NCBI RefSeq assembly: GCF_001641125.1
Contig: NZ_LWLP01000001.1
Location: 1,839,265 to 1,903,264 of the forward strand
From: Arthrobacter sp. OY3WO11
GTDB lineage: Bacteria; Actinomycetota; Actinomycetes; Actinomycetales; Micrococcaceae
Direction of reading: 5' to 3'
Length of the DNA stretch: 64,000 nucleotides
Made by a program: the position numbers and the translations under genes. The first letter of the stretch is position 1, and every line of letters starts with the position of its first letter. Shown here one piece after another: positions 39,183 through 47,903 of this stretch. Below the pieces are notes generated by a model. That model worked only from the letters and a program-made list of their open reading frames with translations. It did not search any database and was not told where the DNA came from.

Positions 39183-40216
39183 TGGTTCCCCCTCCCTCCG
39201 CCGAACTGGCCTCCGCAGAGCCGGCTCCCGCCGAGGCAGCCCCGGCAGAGCCGGTCAGGGACGCCGCACGTCCCGCGCCGCCCACGGCGATCGACCGCGG
39301 CATCACCGACTACCTGCAGCACATGGGAGTGGAGCGCGGACTGGCGGCCAACACCCTGTCCGCCTACCGGCGGGATCTCACCCGTTATGCCCGGTACCTC
39401 TCGGCGGCCGGCTGCGCGCGCCCGGAGGACATCACCCGCCATCACGTCACGGGATACGTCCGGGCGCTGGGTGACGGGTCCGACGGCGGCTCCACCCTGG
39501 GCGTCAGGTCCGCCGCCAGGACTGTGGTGGCCGTCCGCGGCCTCCACAAGTTCTGGGCTTTGGAAGGCTTCACGCCCACTGACCCCGCCAGCGAAGTCCA
39601 CCCGCCCATGCCCGGCAAGCGGCTGCCGAAGGCCATCAGCGTGGATGAAGTCACGCGGATCCTCGAAGCGGCGGGAACGGACACAGCAACGGGTCTGCGC
39701 GACCGGGCCCTCCTCGAATTCCTGTACTCCACCGGAGCGAGGATCAGTGAGGCCGTGGGCCTGGACGTTGACGACATCTCACTGGAGGCTGAGGCCTCCG
39801 GCCCGGCCATCGTGCGGCTCTTCGGCAAGGGTTCCAAAGAACGGCTGGTGCCCCTTGGCTCCTACGGGGCCCGGGCCCTGGAAGCATACCTGGTGCGGGG
39901 CCGGCCCCTGCTGGCAGCCAAGGGAAAAGGCACCCCGGCGTTGTTCCTGAACGCCCGCGGCGGCCGGATCAGCCGGCAGAGCGCCTGGACCATCCTGAAG
40001 GCCGCGGCCGAAAAGGCGAACATCACCAAGGACGTTTCACCCCACACCCTCAGGCATTCCTTTGCCACCCACCTGCTCGAAGGCGGCGCGGACGTCCGTG
40101 TGGTCCAGGAGCTGCTGGGCCACGCCTCGGTGACCACCACGCAGGTGTACACCCTGGTCACTGCCGATACCCTGCGGGAGATCTACGCCGCCGCGCATCC
40201 CCGGGCGCTGGGCTGA
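39182..40216 (+). CDS. xerD: Tyrosine recombinase XerD
   Basis: Resolves chromosome dimers at dif. All catalytic residues are seen: Arg187 (STGARISE), Lys in [12 protein letters not shown], His288 and Arg291 ([15 protein letters not shown]), His314 ([14 protein letters not shown]) and nucleophile Tyr323. The SAM-like N-terminal domain spans about 38-140. The first 36 residues are Ala/Pro/Glu-rich and not part of the family, so a later start is possible, but ATG 39182 overlaps the upstream stop. No adjacent integron or phage genes, so this is the housekeeping enzyme. Confidence 0.93.
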   Translation: MVPPPSAELASAEPAPAEAAPAEPVRDAARPAPPTAIDRGITDYLQHMGVERGLAANTLSAYRRDLTRYARYLSAAGCARPEDITRHHVTGYVRALGDGSDGGSTLGVRSAARTVVAVRGLHKFWALEGFTPTDPASEVHPPMPGKRLPKAISVDEVTRILEAAGTDTATGLRDRALLEFLYSTGARISEAVGLDVDDISLEAEASGPAIVRLFGKGSKERLVPLGSYGARALEAYLVRGRPLLAAKGKGTPALFLNARGGRISRQSAWTILKAAAEKANITKDVSPHTLRHSFATHLLEGGADVRVVQELLGHASVTTTQVYTLVTADTLREIYAAAHPRALG

Positions 40217-40218
40217 GC

Positions 40219-40698
40219 ATGGCTGCTGCGGTTGCCCTCTGTTTCCTGCTTCGCGAGGTTGACGGCGTATCCCAGGTGCTGCTGGGGCTGAAGAAGACGG
40301 GCTTTGGGCGCGGAAAGATTGTCGGCATCGGCGGCCACGTGGAACCGGGCGAGAGCGACGCGGAGGCCGCGATCCGTGAGGTGCGGGAGGAAGCCGACGT
40401 CGGGCTCCGCCACGAGGACCTTCGGGACGCGGGCGTCATCCGGTTCGTGTTCCCTGCCAAGCCTGAGTGGGACATGAGCACGCGGCTGTTCACAGCGGTG
40501 CGCTGGGACGGCGAGCCCACGGAAAGCGTTGAGATCGCCCCAGCCTGGTTTGATACCGCCACCCTCCCGGTGGAACGGATGTGGCAGGACGCCGACCACT
40601 GGCTGCCGGTGGTGCTGGAAGGCGGGAAGGTCAACATCGTTGTGACCATGGACAACGACAACGAGGCCGTCGCCTCCTCCGAAAGCCTCCTCTTCTGA
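40219..40698 (+). CDS. MutT/MTH1-like Nudix hydrolase
   Basis: 159 residues with a canonical Nudix box GGHVEPGESDAEAAIREVREEADV (residues 38-61). The GFGRGKIVGIGGHVEPGE lead and the MWQDADHWLPVVLEGGK motif are typical of MTH1-type 8-oxo-dGTP diphosphatases, which clean oxidised nucleotides from the pool. It starts 2 bases after xerD and ends the operon. Confidence 0.85.
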   Translation: MAAAVALCFLLREVDGVSQVLLGLKKTGFGRGKIVGIGGHVEPGESDAEAAIREVREEADVGLRHEDLRDAGVIRFVFPAKPEWDMSTRLFTAVRWDGEPTESVEIAPAWFDTATLPVERMWQDADHWLPVVLEGGKVNIVVTMDNDNEAVASSESLLF

Positions 40699-40735
40699 AG
40701 CGACCGGATCTGACACGACTGGACAGTGAAGAACG

Positions 40736-40775
40736 ACGGCGGCGCGGCCACCTTGGAAGGTGACCGCGCCGCCGT
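40736..40775. terminator. Bidirectional terminator between mutT-like gene and prpC
   Basis: A 19-bp stem with one mismatch (40736-40754 with 40757-40775) separates two convergent genes. It lacks a T-run on the plus side; the minus side is followed by CGTTCTTCACT. Confidence 0.65.
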
Positions 40776-40815
40776 GGCTCACAGGCCGTCGTCGTGCTTT
40801 CCGCAGGGGCGGGGG

Positions 40816-41967
40816 TTACGCCAGGTGCCGTTCCTCCGGACCGACGTATTCGCTCAGCGGACGGATCAGCGAGTTCGAGTCCAGCTGCTCCATGATGTGC
40901 GCCGTCCAGCCCGTGATCCGGCTGGCGACGAACAGGGGAGTGAACGTCTCGGTGTCGAAGCCCATGAGGTGGTAGGTGGGCCCCGCCGGATAGTCGAGGT
41001 TGGGCTTGATGGCCTTGGCTTCTTCCATGGCGGTCTCGAGCCCCTGGTACAGGCCCAGGAGTTCCGGCCTGCCGTAGTGCGCAATCATCTTGTCCAGGGC
41101 CGCCTTCATGGTGGGCACCCGGGAGTCGCCGTGCTTGTACACCCGGTGTCCGAACCCCATGACCTTCTTCTTGTGGGCCAGGGCGTCCTCCATCCATGCT
41201 TTGGCGCGCGCTGCCGCTTCCTCCAGTGATTCCTCCGGCCGGATGCCGATCTCATCGAAGGTATGCATAACAGCCTCGTTCGCACCGCCATGCAGCGGGC
41301 CCTTCAGGGCCCCGATGGCGCCCGTGACCGCTGAATGCAGGTCCGAGAGCGTGGAGGTGATAACCCGTGCCGTGAAGGTTGAGGCGTTAAAACTGTGTTC
41401 GGCGTAAAGGATCATGGAAACGTTGAAGGCCTCCACCACTTCCGGCACCTGTTCCTCACCGAAGGCCATCCACAGGAAGTTGGCCGAGTAGCCCAGGTCG
41501 TCACGGGGCGCCACCGGTTCAACGTGGCGTCCCGCCGCGTGCCGGCGGCGCTGGTCATAGGCAACCACGGCCGGCATCGCTGCGAACAGGTCCACGGCCT
41601 TTGCCATGTTGGCTTCCCGCGATGAATCCTCCGCCAATGGGTGCCGGGCACCCATGACAGAGGCTGCTGTCCGGCACACATCCATAGGGTGGGAGCTGGT
41701 GGGCAGGGCGTCGATTACCTGCTTGACCACCGGGTCCAGGGCCCGACCGGCCCGCTCCCGCGCGGTGAATTCGGCCAGCTGGTCCGCGGTGGGCAGCTCC
41801 CCGTTCCAGAGCAGGTACGCGACTTCCTCAAAGCTGCACCGTGCCGCGAGTTCCTGGACCGGGTAGCCGCGGTACAGCAGCGAATTGGTGTCCGGGTTGA
41901 CCTTCGAGACGGACGTGTAGTCCACTACGACGCCCGCGAGACCCTTTTTGATGTCCTGTTCAGCCAT
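40816..41967 (-). CDS. prpC: 2-methylcitrate synthase (citrate synthase family)
   Basis: 383 residues; joins propionyl-CoA and oxaloacetate into 2-methylcitrate. The citrate synthase active-site blocks are present: LYAEHSFNASTFTARV, GPLHGGANEAVM, MGFGHRVYKHGDSRVPTMK, and a final ITGWTAHIMEQLDSNSLIRP. The short N-terminus and LLYRGYPVQELAARCSFEEVAYLLWNGELPT are typical of PrpC. It is the last gene of the leftward prpDBC unit, 59 bases after prpB. It may also have citrate synthase activity. Confidence 0.92.
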   Translation of the reverse strand: MAEQDIKKGLAGVVVDYTSVSKVNPDTNSLLYRGYPVQELAARCSFEEVAYLLWNGELPTADQLAEFTARERAGRALDPVVKQVIDALPTSSHPMDVCRTAASVMGARHPLAEDSSREANMAKAVDLFAAMPAVVAYDQRRRHAAGRHVEPVAPRDDLGYSANFLWMAFGEEQVPEVVEAFNVSMILYAEHSFNASTFTARVITSTLSDLHSAVTGAIGALKGPLHGGANEAVMHTFDEIGIRPEESLEEAAARAKAWMEDALAHKKKVMGFGHRVYKHGDSRVPTMKAALDKMIAHYGRPELLGLYQGLETAMEEAKAIKPNLDYPAGPTYHLMGFDTETFTPLFVASRITGWTAHIMEQLDSNSLIRPLSEYVGPEERHLA

Positions 41968-42026
41968 GCTGAAACTCCCTTGTTCCTGTCGCCTTTCGGA
42001 TGCCGGCCGGGGCCGGCGGTGGTCCT

Positions 42027-42932
42027 TTAGTGCTTTCCGGGGACCTGGAAATTGAAGACCCCGGTGTCAAAACGGTTGTAGGCCTCGTAGTCCACGAGAT
42101 CGTACAGCCGCGCCCGGGTCAGCATGCTGCCAACCTGCGCCTCCTGCGTTCCCTCAGCCTTGATCGAGTCCAGCGTACGCTCAGCAGCGCCCATGGCACT
42201 ACGGAGCAGTGTGACCGGATAAATCACCATGTTCACGCCCACAGCTGCCAGCTGGTCCACCGTGAAGAGGTCGCTCTTACCAAACTCCGTCATGTTGGCC
42301 AGGATGGGCACGTCCACGGCATCGCGGATGGCCTGGAACTCGTCCAGGGTGGCCATTGCTTCGGGGAAGATGGCGTCCGCGCCCGCTTCCACTAGTGCTT
42401 TTGCCCGGTCCTGTGCCGCCGCCAGTCCATCCGTGGCGCGGATGTCGGTGCGGGCCATGATGAGGAAGTTCGGGTCGCGGCGGGCGTCCGCGGCAGCCCG
42501 GATGCGTTTGGTGGCTGTCTCCAGGTCCACTACGTTCTTGCCGTCCAGGTGGCCGCAGCGCTTGGGGTTGAACTGGTCCTCGATGTGCAGCCCGGCAAGG
42601 CCGGCGTTCTCAAGTTCCTGCACGGTGCGCGCAACGTTCATCGGTTCACCGAACCCGGTGTCGGCGTCCACGATGGCGGGCAGGTCCGTCATGCGGGCGA
42701 TCTGCCCGGCACGGGTGGCCACTTCTGTGAGGGTGGTCAATCCAATGTCCGGGAGGCCGAGGTCGTTGGCCAGCACCGCCCCGGAGATGTAGACCCCCGC
42801 GAACCCTTTCTCCTCGATCAGCCGGGCGGAGAGGGGGCTGAACGCGCCGGGGAACTGGTGGATGGTCCCGGAGGCCAGGAGTTCCCGGAACCGGACCCTC
42901 TTCTGCTCAGGTGTAGTCCTGGAGTACAGCAT
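42027..42932 (-). CDS. prpB: Methylisocitrate lyase
   Basis: 301 residues; splits 2-methylisocitrate into pyruvate and succinate. The signature PKRCGHLDGKNVVD carries the catalytic cysteine in the KRCGH form that marks methylisocitrate rather than isocitrate lyases. VDADTGFGEPMNVARTVQELENAG holds Mg-binding acidic residues. The start ATG at 42932 shares one base with the prpD stop, so translation is coupled. Confidence 0.94.
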   Translation of the reverse strand: MLYSRTTPEQKRVRFRELLASGTIHQFPGAFSPLSARLIEEKGFAGVYISGAVLANDLGLPDIGLTTLTEVATRAGQIARMTDLPAIVDADTGFGEPMNVARTVQELENAGLAGLHIEDQFNPKRCGHLDGKNVVDLETATKRIRAAADARRDPNFLIMARTDIRATDGLAAAQDRAKALVEAGADAIFPEAMATLDEFQAIRDAVDVPILANMTEFGKSDLFTVDQLAAVGVNMVIYPVTLLRSAMGAAERTLDSIKAEGTQEAQVGSMLTRARLYDLVDYEAYNRFDTGVFNFQVPGKH

Positions 42933-44452
42933 CAGAACAGTCCCTTGGGCGCGGCGGCGAAGTCGATGACGCCGGGGGCGGCGGTGATGTTCAGCTGGTC
43001 CAGCTCACCGGCGGCGAGTTCCGGCAGCCGCTCGGCGGCTGCCAGGAACCGTTCGATTTCGGCTTCCTCCACCAGCCCGGCGGCGAGGGTGCGGAACTTG
43101 TTGATGTACTGCTCGCGGCCAAAGGGCCTGGCGCCGAGGGGGTGGGCATCGGCAACCGCGATTTCGTCCTTGATGACCGTGCCGTCCGTCAGGGTGATCT
43201 CCACGGAGCCGCCGAACGCTTTCTCGGCAATGTTGAGGGAGTGGTAGCGGCGGGTCCACTCGGGGTCTTCCTCGGTGCTGACCTTCTGCCACAGGTCCAC
43301 CGTGTCCGGCCGTCCGGCGCGTTCGGGGGAGTAGGAGTCCACGTGGTGCCAGGCGCCGTCCTGCAGGGCCACCGTGAAGATGTAGGGGATGGAGTGGTCC
43401 AGCGTCTCCCGGCTGGCCTTGGGATCGTACTTCTGCGGATCGTTGGCGCCGGAGCCGATGACGTAGTGCGTGTGGTGGCTTGTCCTGATCAAGACGGACT
43501 TCACGTTCGCCGGGTCCGTGGCTTCAGGGTGCTCGCGGTTCAATTTCCGGGCCAGGTCGATCCAGGCCTGCGCCTGGTACTCGGCGGAGTGTTCCTTCGT
43601 GTAGGTGTCCAGGATGGCGCGCTTTGCTTCCCCGGCCTCCGGCAGCGGCACCATGTAGGAGGCATCCGGACCGTCCAGCATCCAGGCGATGACGCCGTCT
43701 TCACCTTCGTAGATGGGCACCGGAGAGGTCTGTCCGCGCATGGCACGGTCTGCGGCCTCGACGGCCATCTTTCCGGCGAAGGCCGGTGCGTGCGCCTTCC
43801 AGGTGGAGATCTCGCCCTTGCGGGACTGCCGTGTTGCGGTGGTGGTGTGCAGGGCCTGGCCGACGGACTGGAAGATGGTCTCGACGTCGAGACCCAGCAG
43901 GGTGCCGATGCCGGCGGCTGCCGACGGGCCAAGGTGCGCCACATGGTCGATCTTGTGCTTGTGCAGGCAGATTGCCTTGACCAGGTTCACCTGGATTTCG
44001 TACCCGGTGGTGATGCCGCGGATGAGGTCCTGTCCGCTGGCCCCGGTGTGCTGGGCAACTGCAAGGATCGGCGGGATGTTGTCGCCGGGATGGGAGTAGT
44101 CGGCGGCCAGGAAGGTGTCGTGGTAATCCAGTTCCCGCACGGCAACCCCGTTGGCCCAGGCGGCCCATTCCGGTGACACGCGCTCGCCGATGCCGAAGAC
44201 TTTGGCGCCCTGGCCGCCGGTGCTGGGGCCATGAGCCAGGGCCTGGGCCCGGGCAGCCACAATCGGCCCGCGGTTCAGCGAGGCGATGGCCACCGAGGCG
44301 TTGTCGATGACCCGGTTGATCACCATGTCGGCCACCTCGGGCGATACCGCGACGGGGTCGCTGGCGACCTTGGCGATCTTGTAGGCAAGCTGATCCTCGC
44401 GGGGCAGGTTTTCCTCGCTCCTGTAAACCCGGACGTGGTGTTCCTTAACCAT
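42932..44452 (-). CDS. prpD: 2-methylcitrate dehydratase
   Basis: 506-residue MmgE/PrpD family enzyme dehydrating 2-methylcitrate to 2-methyl-cis-aconitate without an iron-sulfur cluster. Recognisable: [50 protein letters not shown], and [24 protein letters not shown] lies 5 bases before ATG 44452. The frameshift-corrected GntR regulator would end with an 8-base overlap into this start, as expected for an operon. Confidence 0.93.
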   Translation of the reverse strand: MVKEHHVRVYRSEENLPREDQLAYKIAKVASDPVAVSPEVADMVINRVIDNASVAIASLNRGPIVAARAQALAHGPSTGGQGAKVFGIGERVSPEWAAWANGVAVRELDYHDTFLAADYSHPGDNIPPILAVAQHTGASGQDLIRGITTGYEIQVNLVKAICLHKHKIDHVAHLGPSAAAGIGTLLGLDVETIFQSVGQALHTTTATRQSRKGEISTWKAHAPAFAGKMAVEAADRAMRGQTSPVPIYEGEDGVIAWMLDGPDASYMVPLPEAGEAKRAILDTYTKEHSAEYQAQAWIDLARKLNREHPEATDPANVKSVLIRTSHHTHYVIGSGANDPQKYDPKASRETLDHSIPYIFTVALQDGAWHHVDSYSPERAGRPDTVDLWQKVSTEEDPEWTRRYHSLNIAEKAFGGSVEITLTDGTVIKDEIAVADAHPLGARPFGREQYINKFRTLAAGLVEEAEIERFLAAAERLPELAAGELDQLNITAAPGVIDFAAAPKGLF

Positions 44453-45105
44453 GGTGCTCCTTGTGGTGGGGTGAGTGCGTGTTCTTGACGTGCGAAAGGC
44501 TTCGGTGCAGATGGAGGATGGGTGGCGGCCTCGGCCAGCCGGGGGTTGCCGGCGGCGATCGCTTCGGCGATGGCTGCGTGCTCGGCGGCTGCGGCTGTGA
44601 GCCGCTGCGCATCGTCGGCTGCCAGGCGGCGCACGCGCACCAGGTGCACGCGCAGGCCGCGCATGGCCTGTGCCAGGTAGGAGTTGGAGACGGCGGCATC
44701 GATGGCGGCGTCGAGGCGCCCGGCAAGATCGTAGTAGGCGTGCCGGCCGGGGTCGCTGCTGTCAATAAGGGCCGGAGCTTCGAGGAGCTCCTTGTGGAGC
44801 TGGAGGAAAACGCCGGGATCACCGCGTTTGGCTGCCAGCGCTGCGGCTTTGCATTCGAGGGTTTCGCGAAGCTCGAAGAGTTCGTCGATGTCATCGAGCG
44901 AAACGTCGGTGACGACGACACCGCGGCTGCCGGCCGTCGTCGTCAGCCCTTCGGCGGTAAGCCGGCTCAGCGCCTCCCGCAGTGGAGTTCGTGAGACACC
45001 GAGGCGTTCGGACTGCTCCACCTCGGCAAGCACCGTGCCCGGCAGGAGGCGCCACTCGGTGATGTCGTCGCGTAGGGCGGCGTAGGCCCTGTCACTGGCG
45101 CGCAT
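44320..45105 (-). CDS. GntR/FCD family regulator of the prp cluster, apparently frameshifted at its C-terminus
   Basis: Residues 1-70 are a GntR winged helix ([23 protein letters not shown]); residues about 72-195 form an FCD domain. The reading frame as sequenced runs 132 bases into prpD. Near 44512-44522 the other frame gives [27 protein letters not shown] and stops at 44445, overlapping the prpD start by 8 bases. That tail has the histidines expected at the end of an FCD domain. One extra base in CCATCCTCCATC would explain this, so the gene is either a recent frameshift mutant or a base-call error. AAGGAGG precedes ATG 45105. Confidence 0.8.
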   Translation of the reverse strand: MRASDRAYAALRDDITEWRLLPGTVLAEVEQSERLGVSRTPLREALSRLTAEGLTTTAGSRGVVVTDVSLDDIDELFELRETLECKAAALAAKRGDPGVFLQLHKELLEAPALIDSSDPGRHAYYDLAGRLDAAIDAAVSNSYLAQAMRGLRVHLVRVRRLAADDAQRLTAAAAEHAAIAEAIAAGNPRLAEAATHPPSAPKPFARQEHALTPPQGAPWLRNTTSGFTGARKTCPARISLPTRSPRSPATPSRYRPRWPTW

Positions 45106-45136
45106 CGTTGCCTCCTTCGGTAATTGACCCCCTCAG

Positions 45137-45144
45137 TGTATACA
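45137..45144. promoter_or_regulatory. GntR operator candidate 1 (TGTATACA)
   Basis: Perfect palindrome overlapping a TATACA -10 of the leftward gntR-prpDBC transcript. Binding here would give autoregulation. Confidence 0.55.
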
Positions 45145-45198
45145 GAGGATGTTTTTTTGCCAATGAAATAGGTCTAGGACCCAAATTTCTCGCATATA

Positions 45199-45206
45199 TG
45201 TATACA
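45199..45206. promoter_or_regulatory. GntR operator candidate 2 (TGTATACA)
   Basis: Second identical palindrome, 62 bases from the first (about six helical turns), just upstream of the prpE -35. The flanks ATATATGTATACAAAA are AT-rich like FadR-type sites. Confidence 0.55.
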
Positions 45207-45212
45207 AAACCC

Positions 45213-45242
45213 TTGTTTCGCCGCCGGACCCCCGGCTAGCAT
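45213..45242 (+). promoter_or_regulatory. Promoter of the propionyl-CoA synthetase gene
   Basis: TTGTTT at 45213-45218 and TAGCAT at 45237-45242 with an 18-base spacer. Transcription would begin near 45249, leaving a 30-base leader before ATG 45279. Confidence 0.5.
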
Positions 45243-45278
45243 GGCGGCTACACAACGTCGTGGATGGGAAGCACTTTC

Positions 45279-47177
45279 ATGGTCACCAGCAGCTATCGGG
45301 AAAGCTACGAAGAAAGCCTTGGGAAACCCGGGGAGTTTTGGCTCAATGCGGCCGCAAAGGTTTCCTGGTCGGTGCCGCCCCGGCGCGCGCTGGACTCAAG
45401 CAGGGCTCCGCTCCACACCTGGTTTCCGGACGGCGTCCTCAACACCTCCTACAACGCGCTGGACCGCCACGTGGAGGCCGGCAGGGGGGACCAGGACGCG
45501 CTCATCTACGATTCCGCCATGCTCGGTACCCGCCAGCGCTTCACTTACGCGGAACTCACCGGGCTGGTGGCACGCTTTGCCGGCGCCCTCCGCAACCGCG
45601 GGGTGGGCAAGGGGGACCGCGTGGTGATTTACATGCCGATGATTCCCGAGGCCGCCATCGCCATGCTGGCAACAGCGCGACTCGGAGCCGTCCATTCGGT
45701 GGTATTCGGCGGATTTGCCCCGAAAGAACTCGCAGCACGCATCCGCGACGCCGCTCCCGCCGTCGTGGTCACGGCCTCCGGAGGGATCGAGCCTACGCGG
45801 CGGATTGAATACCTCCCCGCCGTCGGGGAAGCCCTCCAGCTGGCGGGAGTGCCGGACCTCCCCGTCATCGTGCGGGCCCGGGAGGGCTTCGCTGCCACAG
45901 CGGCGGACCATGGCTGGCATGACTGGGACTCGGACATGGCCGCTGCGGAACCTGCCGCACCCGTGGACGTCGCGGCCACGGACCCGCTGTACATCCTCTA
46001 CACCTCAGGCACCACCGGGACGCCCAAAGGCGTGGTGCGGGACAACGGGGGCCACGCCGTGGCGCTTAGCTGGACCATGGAAAACATCTACGGTGCCGCT
46101 CCGGGGGACGTCATGTGGACCGCGTCCGATGTTGGCTGGGTGGTAGGGCACTCCTACATCGTCTACGGCCCGCTGCTTGCCGGTGCAACCACGGTCCTCT
46201 ATGAAGGCAAACCGGTTGGAACGCCTGACGCCGGCGCGTTTTGGCGCGTGATCCAGGAACACGGAGTCAACGTACTGTTCACTGCCCCCACGGCGCTCCG
46301 GGCCATCCGGAAGGCCGACCCTGAGGCATTGCTGCTGCGGAACTATGACATCTCCAGCCTCCGCACGCTTTTCACGGCGGGGGAGCGGCTGGACACGGAC
46401 ACGTTCCACTGGGCCTCCCGGTCGGTTGGCGTTCCTGTGGTGGACCACTGGTGGCAGACGGAGACGGGCTGGGCCATCTGCGCCAATCCCCGCGGCCTGG
46501 AAGAACTGCCCATCAAGGCAGGTTCGCCCAGCGTGCCCATGCCGGGATTTCGGCTCAGCATCGTGGACGGCCTTGGCGTGGAAGTGGCACCCGGCATGGA
46601 AGGGAACATCGTGCTCGGGCTGCCGCTGCCGCCCGGGACCCTGGCGACGCTCTGGGGCAACGACGAACGGTACGTCTCCTCCTACCTGCAGGCTTTCGAG
46701 GGGTGCTACGCCACCGGGGACTCCGGCTACCGGGACGCGGACGGCTACGTGTTCGTGATGGGGCGGACCGACGACATCATCAATGTCGCCGGGCACCGGT
46801 TGTCCACGGGCGCCATGGAACAGGTCATCGGACAGCATCCGGCCGTGGCCGAGTGCGCGGTGATCGGCCTGGCCGATCCCCTGAAAGGCCAGCGGCCCAG
46901 CGGCTACGTTGTGCTCAAATCCGGGGTGGAGGTGTCCGAGGACATCCTGGCCAAGGACCTGGTGGCGATGGTCCGCCGGGACATCGGCGCTGTTGCGGAC
47001 TTCAAGCACGTGACGGTTGTTGATGCCCTGCCCAAGACCCGGTCCGGGAAGATCCTCCGCAAGACCATGCGCCAGATTGCCGACGGCGAGGAGTACACGG
47101 TACCGTCCACGATCGAAGACGCCGGGGTGATTGACCAGCTGATTGGGACCCTCCGTCCCGGCGCGAGCGGGCCATAG
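45279..47177 (+). CDS. prpE: Propionyl-CoA synthetase / acetyl-CoA synthetase-like ligase
   Basis: 632-residue ANL-family ligase activating a short acid to its CoA thioester through an acyl-AMP. The ATP motif YILYTSGTTGTPKGVVRDNGGHAVALSW, the acyl-pocket WTASDVGWVVGHSYIVYGPL, WWQTETGW, and the C-terminal KTRSGKILRKTMRQIA with its regulatory lysine are intact. VRDNGGH rather than the acetyl-CoA synthetase form, and the divergent prp genes, point to propionate. I chose ATG 45279 for the GGGAAG 7 bases upstream; ATG 45264 lacks one. Confidence 0.88.
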   Translation: MVTSSYRESYEESLGKPGEFWLNAAAKVSWSVPPRRALDSSRAPLHTWFPDGVLNTSYNALDRHVEAGRGDQDALIYDSAMLGTRQRFTYAELTGLVARFAGALRNRGVGKGDRVVIYMPMIPEAAIAMLATARLGAVHSVVFGGFAPKELAARIRDAAPAVVVTASGGIEPTRRIEYLPAVGEALQLAGVPDLPVIVRAREGFAATAADHGWHDWDSDMAAAEPAAPVDVAATDPLYILYTSGTTGTPKGVVRDNGGHAVALSWTMENIYGAAPGDVMWTASDVGWVVGHSYIVYGPLLAGATTVLYEGKPVGTPDAGAFWRVIQEHGVNVLFTAPTALRAIRKADPEALLLRNYDISSLRTLFTAGERLDTDTFHWASRSVGVPVVDHWWQTETGWAICANPRGLEELPIKAGSPSVPMPGFRLSIVDGLGVEVAPGMEGNIVLGLPLPPGTLATLWGNDERYVSSYLQAFEGCYATGDSGYRDADGYVFVMGRTDDIINVAGHRLSTGAMEQVIGQHPAVAECAVIGLADPLKGQRPSGYVVLKSGVEVSEDILAKDLVAMVRRDIGAVADFKHVTVVDALPKTRSGKILRKTMRQIADGEEYTVPSTIEDAGVIDQLIGTLRPGASGP

Positions 47178-47189
47178 CGGCGCCTGGAG

Positions 47190-47903
47190 TCAACGCCCGC
47201 TCCAGCGGTACTCGTTTTCCGGCCGGCCCGGTGTTCCGTAGCGGGCAGTCCTGGAGACCGTGCCGGCGTCGGCCAGGTACTCAAGGTAACGGCGTGCGGT
47301 GACGCGGGACATGCCCAGCGCGTCCATGACTTCCGTGGCGGACACGGCGCCGCTGTGTTGCCTGACAAACTCCTGCACCGAGCCCAGGGTGGAAGCGGAG
47401 AGGCCTTTGGGCAGGGGCAGTTCCGACGGTGCCCGCAGGCTTGCGAAGGCCTGGTCCACTTCGCTTTGGGATGCTCCGGCCTTTCCGGAGCCGGCGTTTG
47501 GGCCCGCGAGTTGCTGCCGGAACTGCCGGTAGCTTTCCAGCTTGTCGGCGAACGTGGCGAACGTAAACGGCTTGATCAGGTATTGCACCACCCCGATGGC
47601 CACGGCGCTCCGGACGATCGCCAGCTCCCGGACGGCGGTGATGGCAATGATGTCCGCCAGGATGCCGGCCGCCCGCATCCGCCGGGCGATGTCCAGGCCG
47701 TGGAGGTCCGGCAGGTTCATGTCCAGGAGGACCAGCTCCACCGGGTTGCCCGCCGCCGAGAGCTCTCCGAGCAGCCGAAGGGCGGACTGGCCGTCCGGCG
47801 CGATTCCGGCCAGCTCAAAGCCCGGCAGCCGCCCAATGTAGGCTGCGTGTGCCGCCGATGCGATGGCCTCGTCCTCAACGACGAGGACCCGGATGTTGCT
47901 CAC
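47190..47903 (-). CDS. DctR/CitB-type response regulator
   Basis: 237 residues. The receiver domain has the acidic pair in VLVVEDEAIASA, phospho-acceptor Asp61 in LVLLDMNLPDLHG, Thr in IAITAVRE and Lys in YLIKPF. A linker leads to a helix-turn-helix (SATEVMDALGMSRVTARRYLEYLADAGTVSRTARYG) of the CitB/DctR class. Its start overlaps the kinase stop by 4 bases. With the kinase and the adjacent DctA it probably controls C4-dicarboxylate uptake. Confidence 0.9.
   Translation of the reverse strand: MSNIRVLVVEDEAIASAAHAAYIGRLPGFELAGIAPDGQSALRLLGELSAAGNPVELVLLDMNLPDLHGLDIARRMRAAGILADIIAITAVRELAIVRSAVAIGVVQYLIKPFTFATFADKLESYRQFRQQLAGPNAGSGKAGASQSEVDQAFASLRAPSELPLPKGLSASTLGSVQEFVRQHSGAVSATEVMDALGMSRVTARRYLEYLADAGTVSRTARYGTPGRPENEYRWSGR

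Noticed and set aside
39182..40216. Integrase marking a mobile element
   Set aside because: The recombinase has XerD features and a conserved housekeeping neighbourhood, with no attachment sites or cargo.
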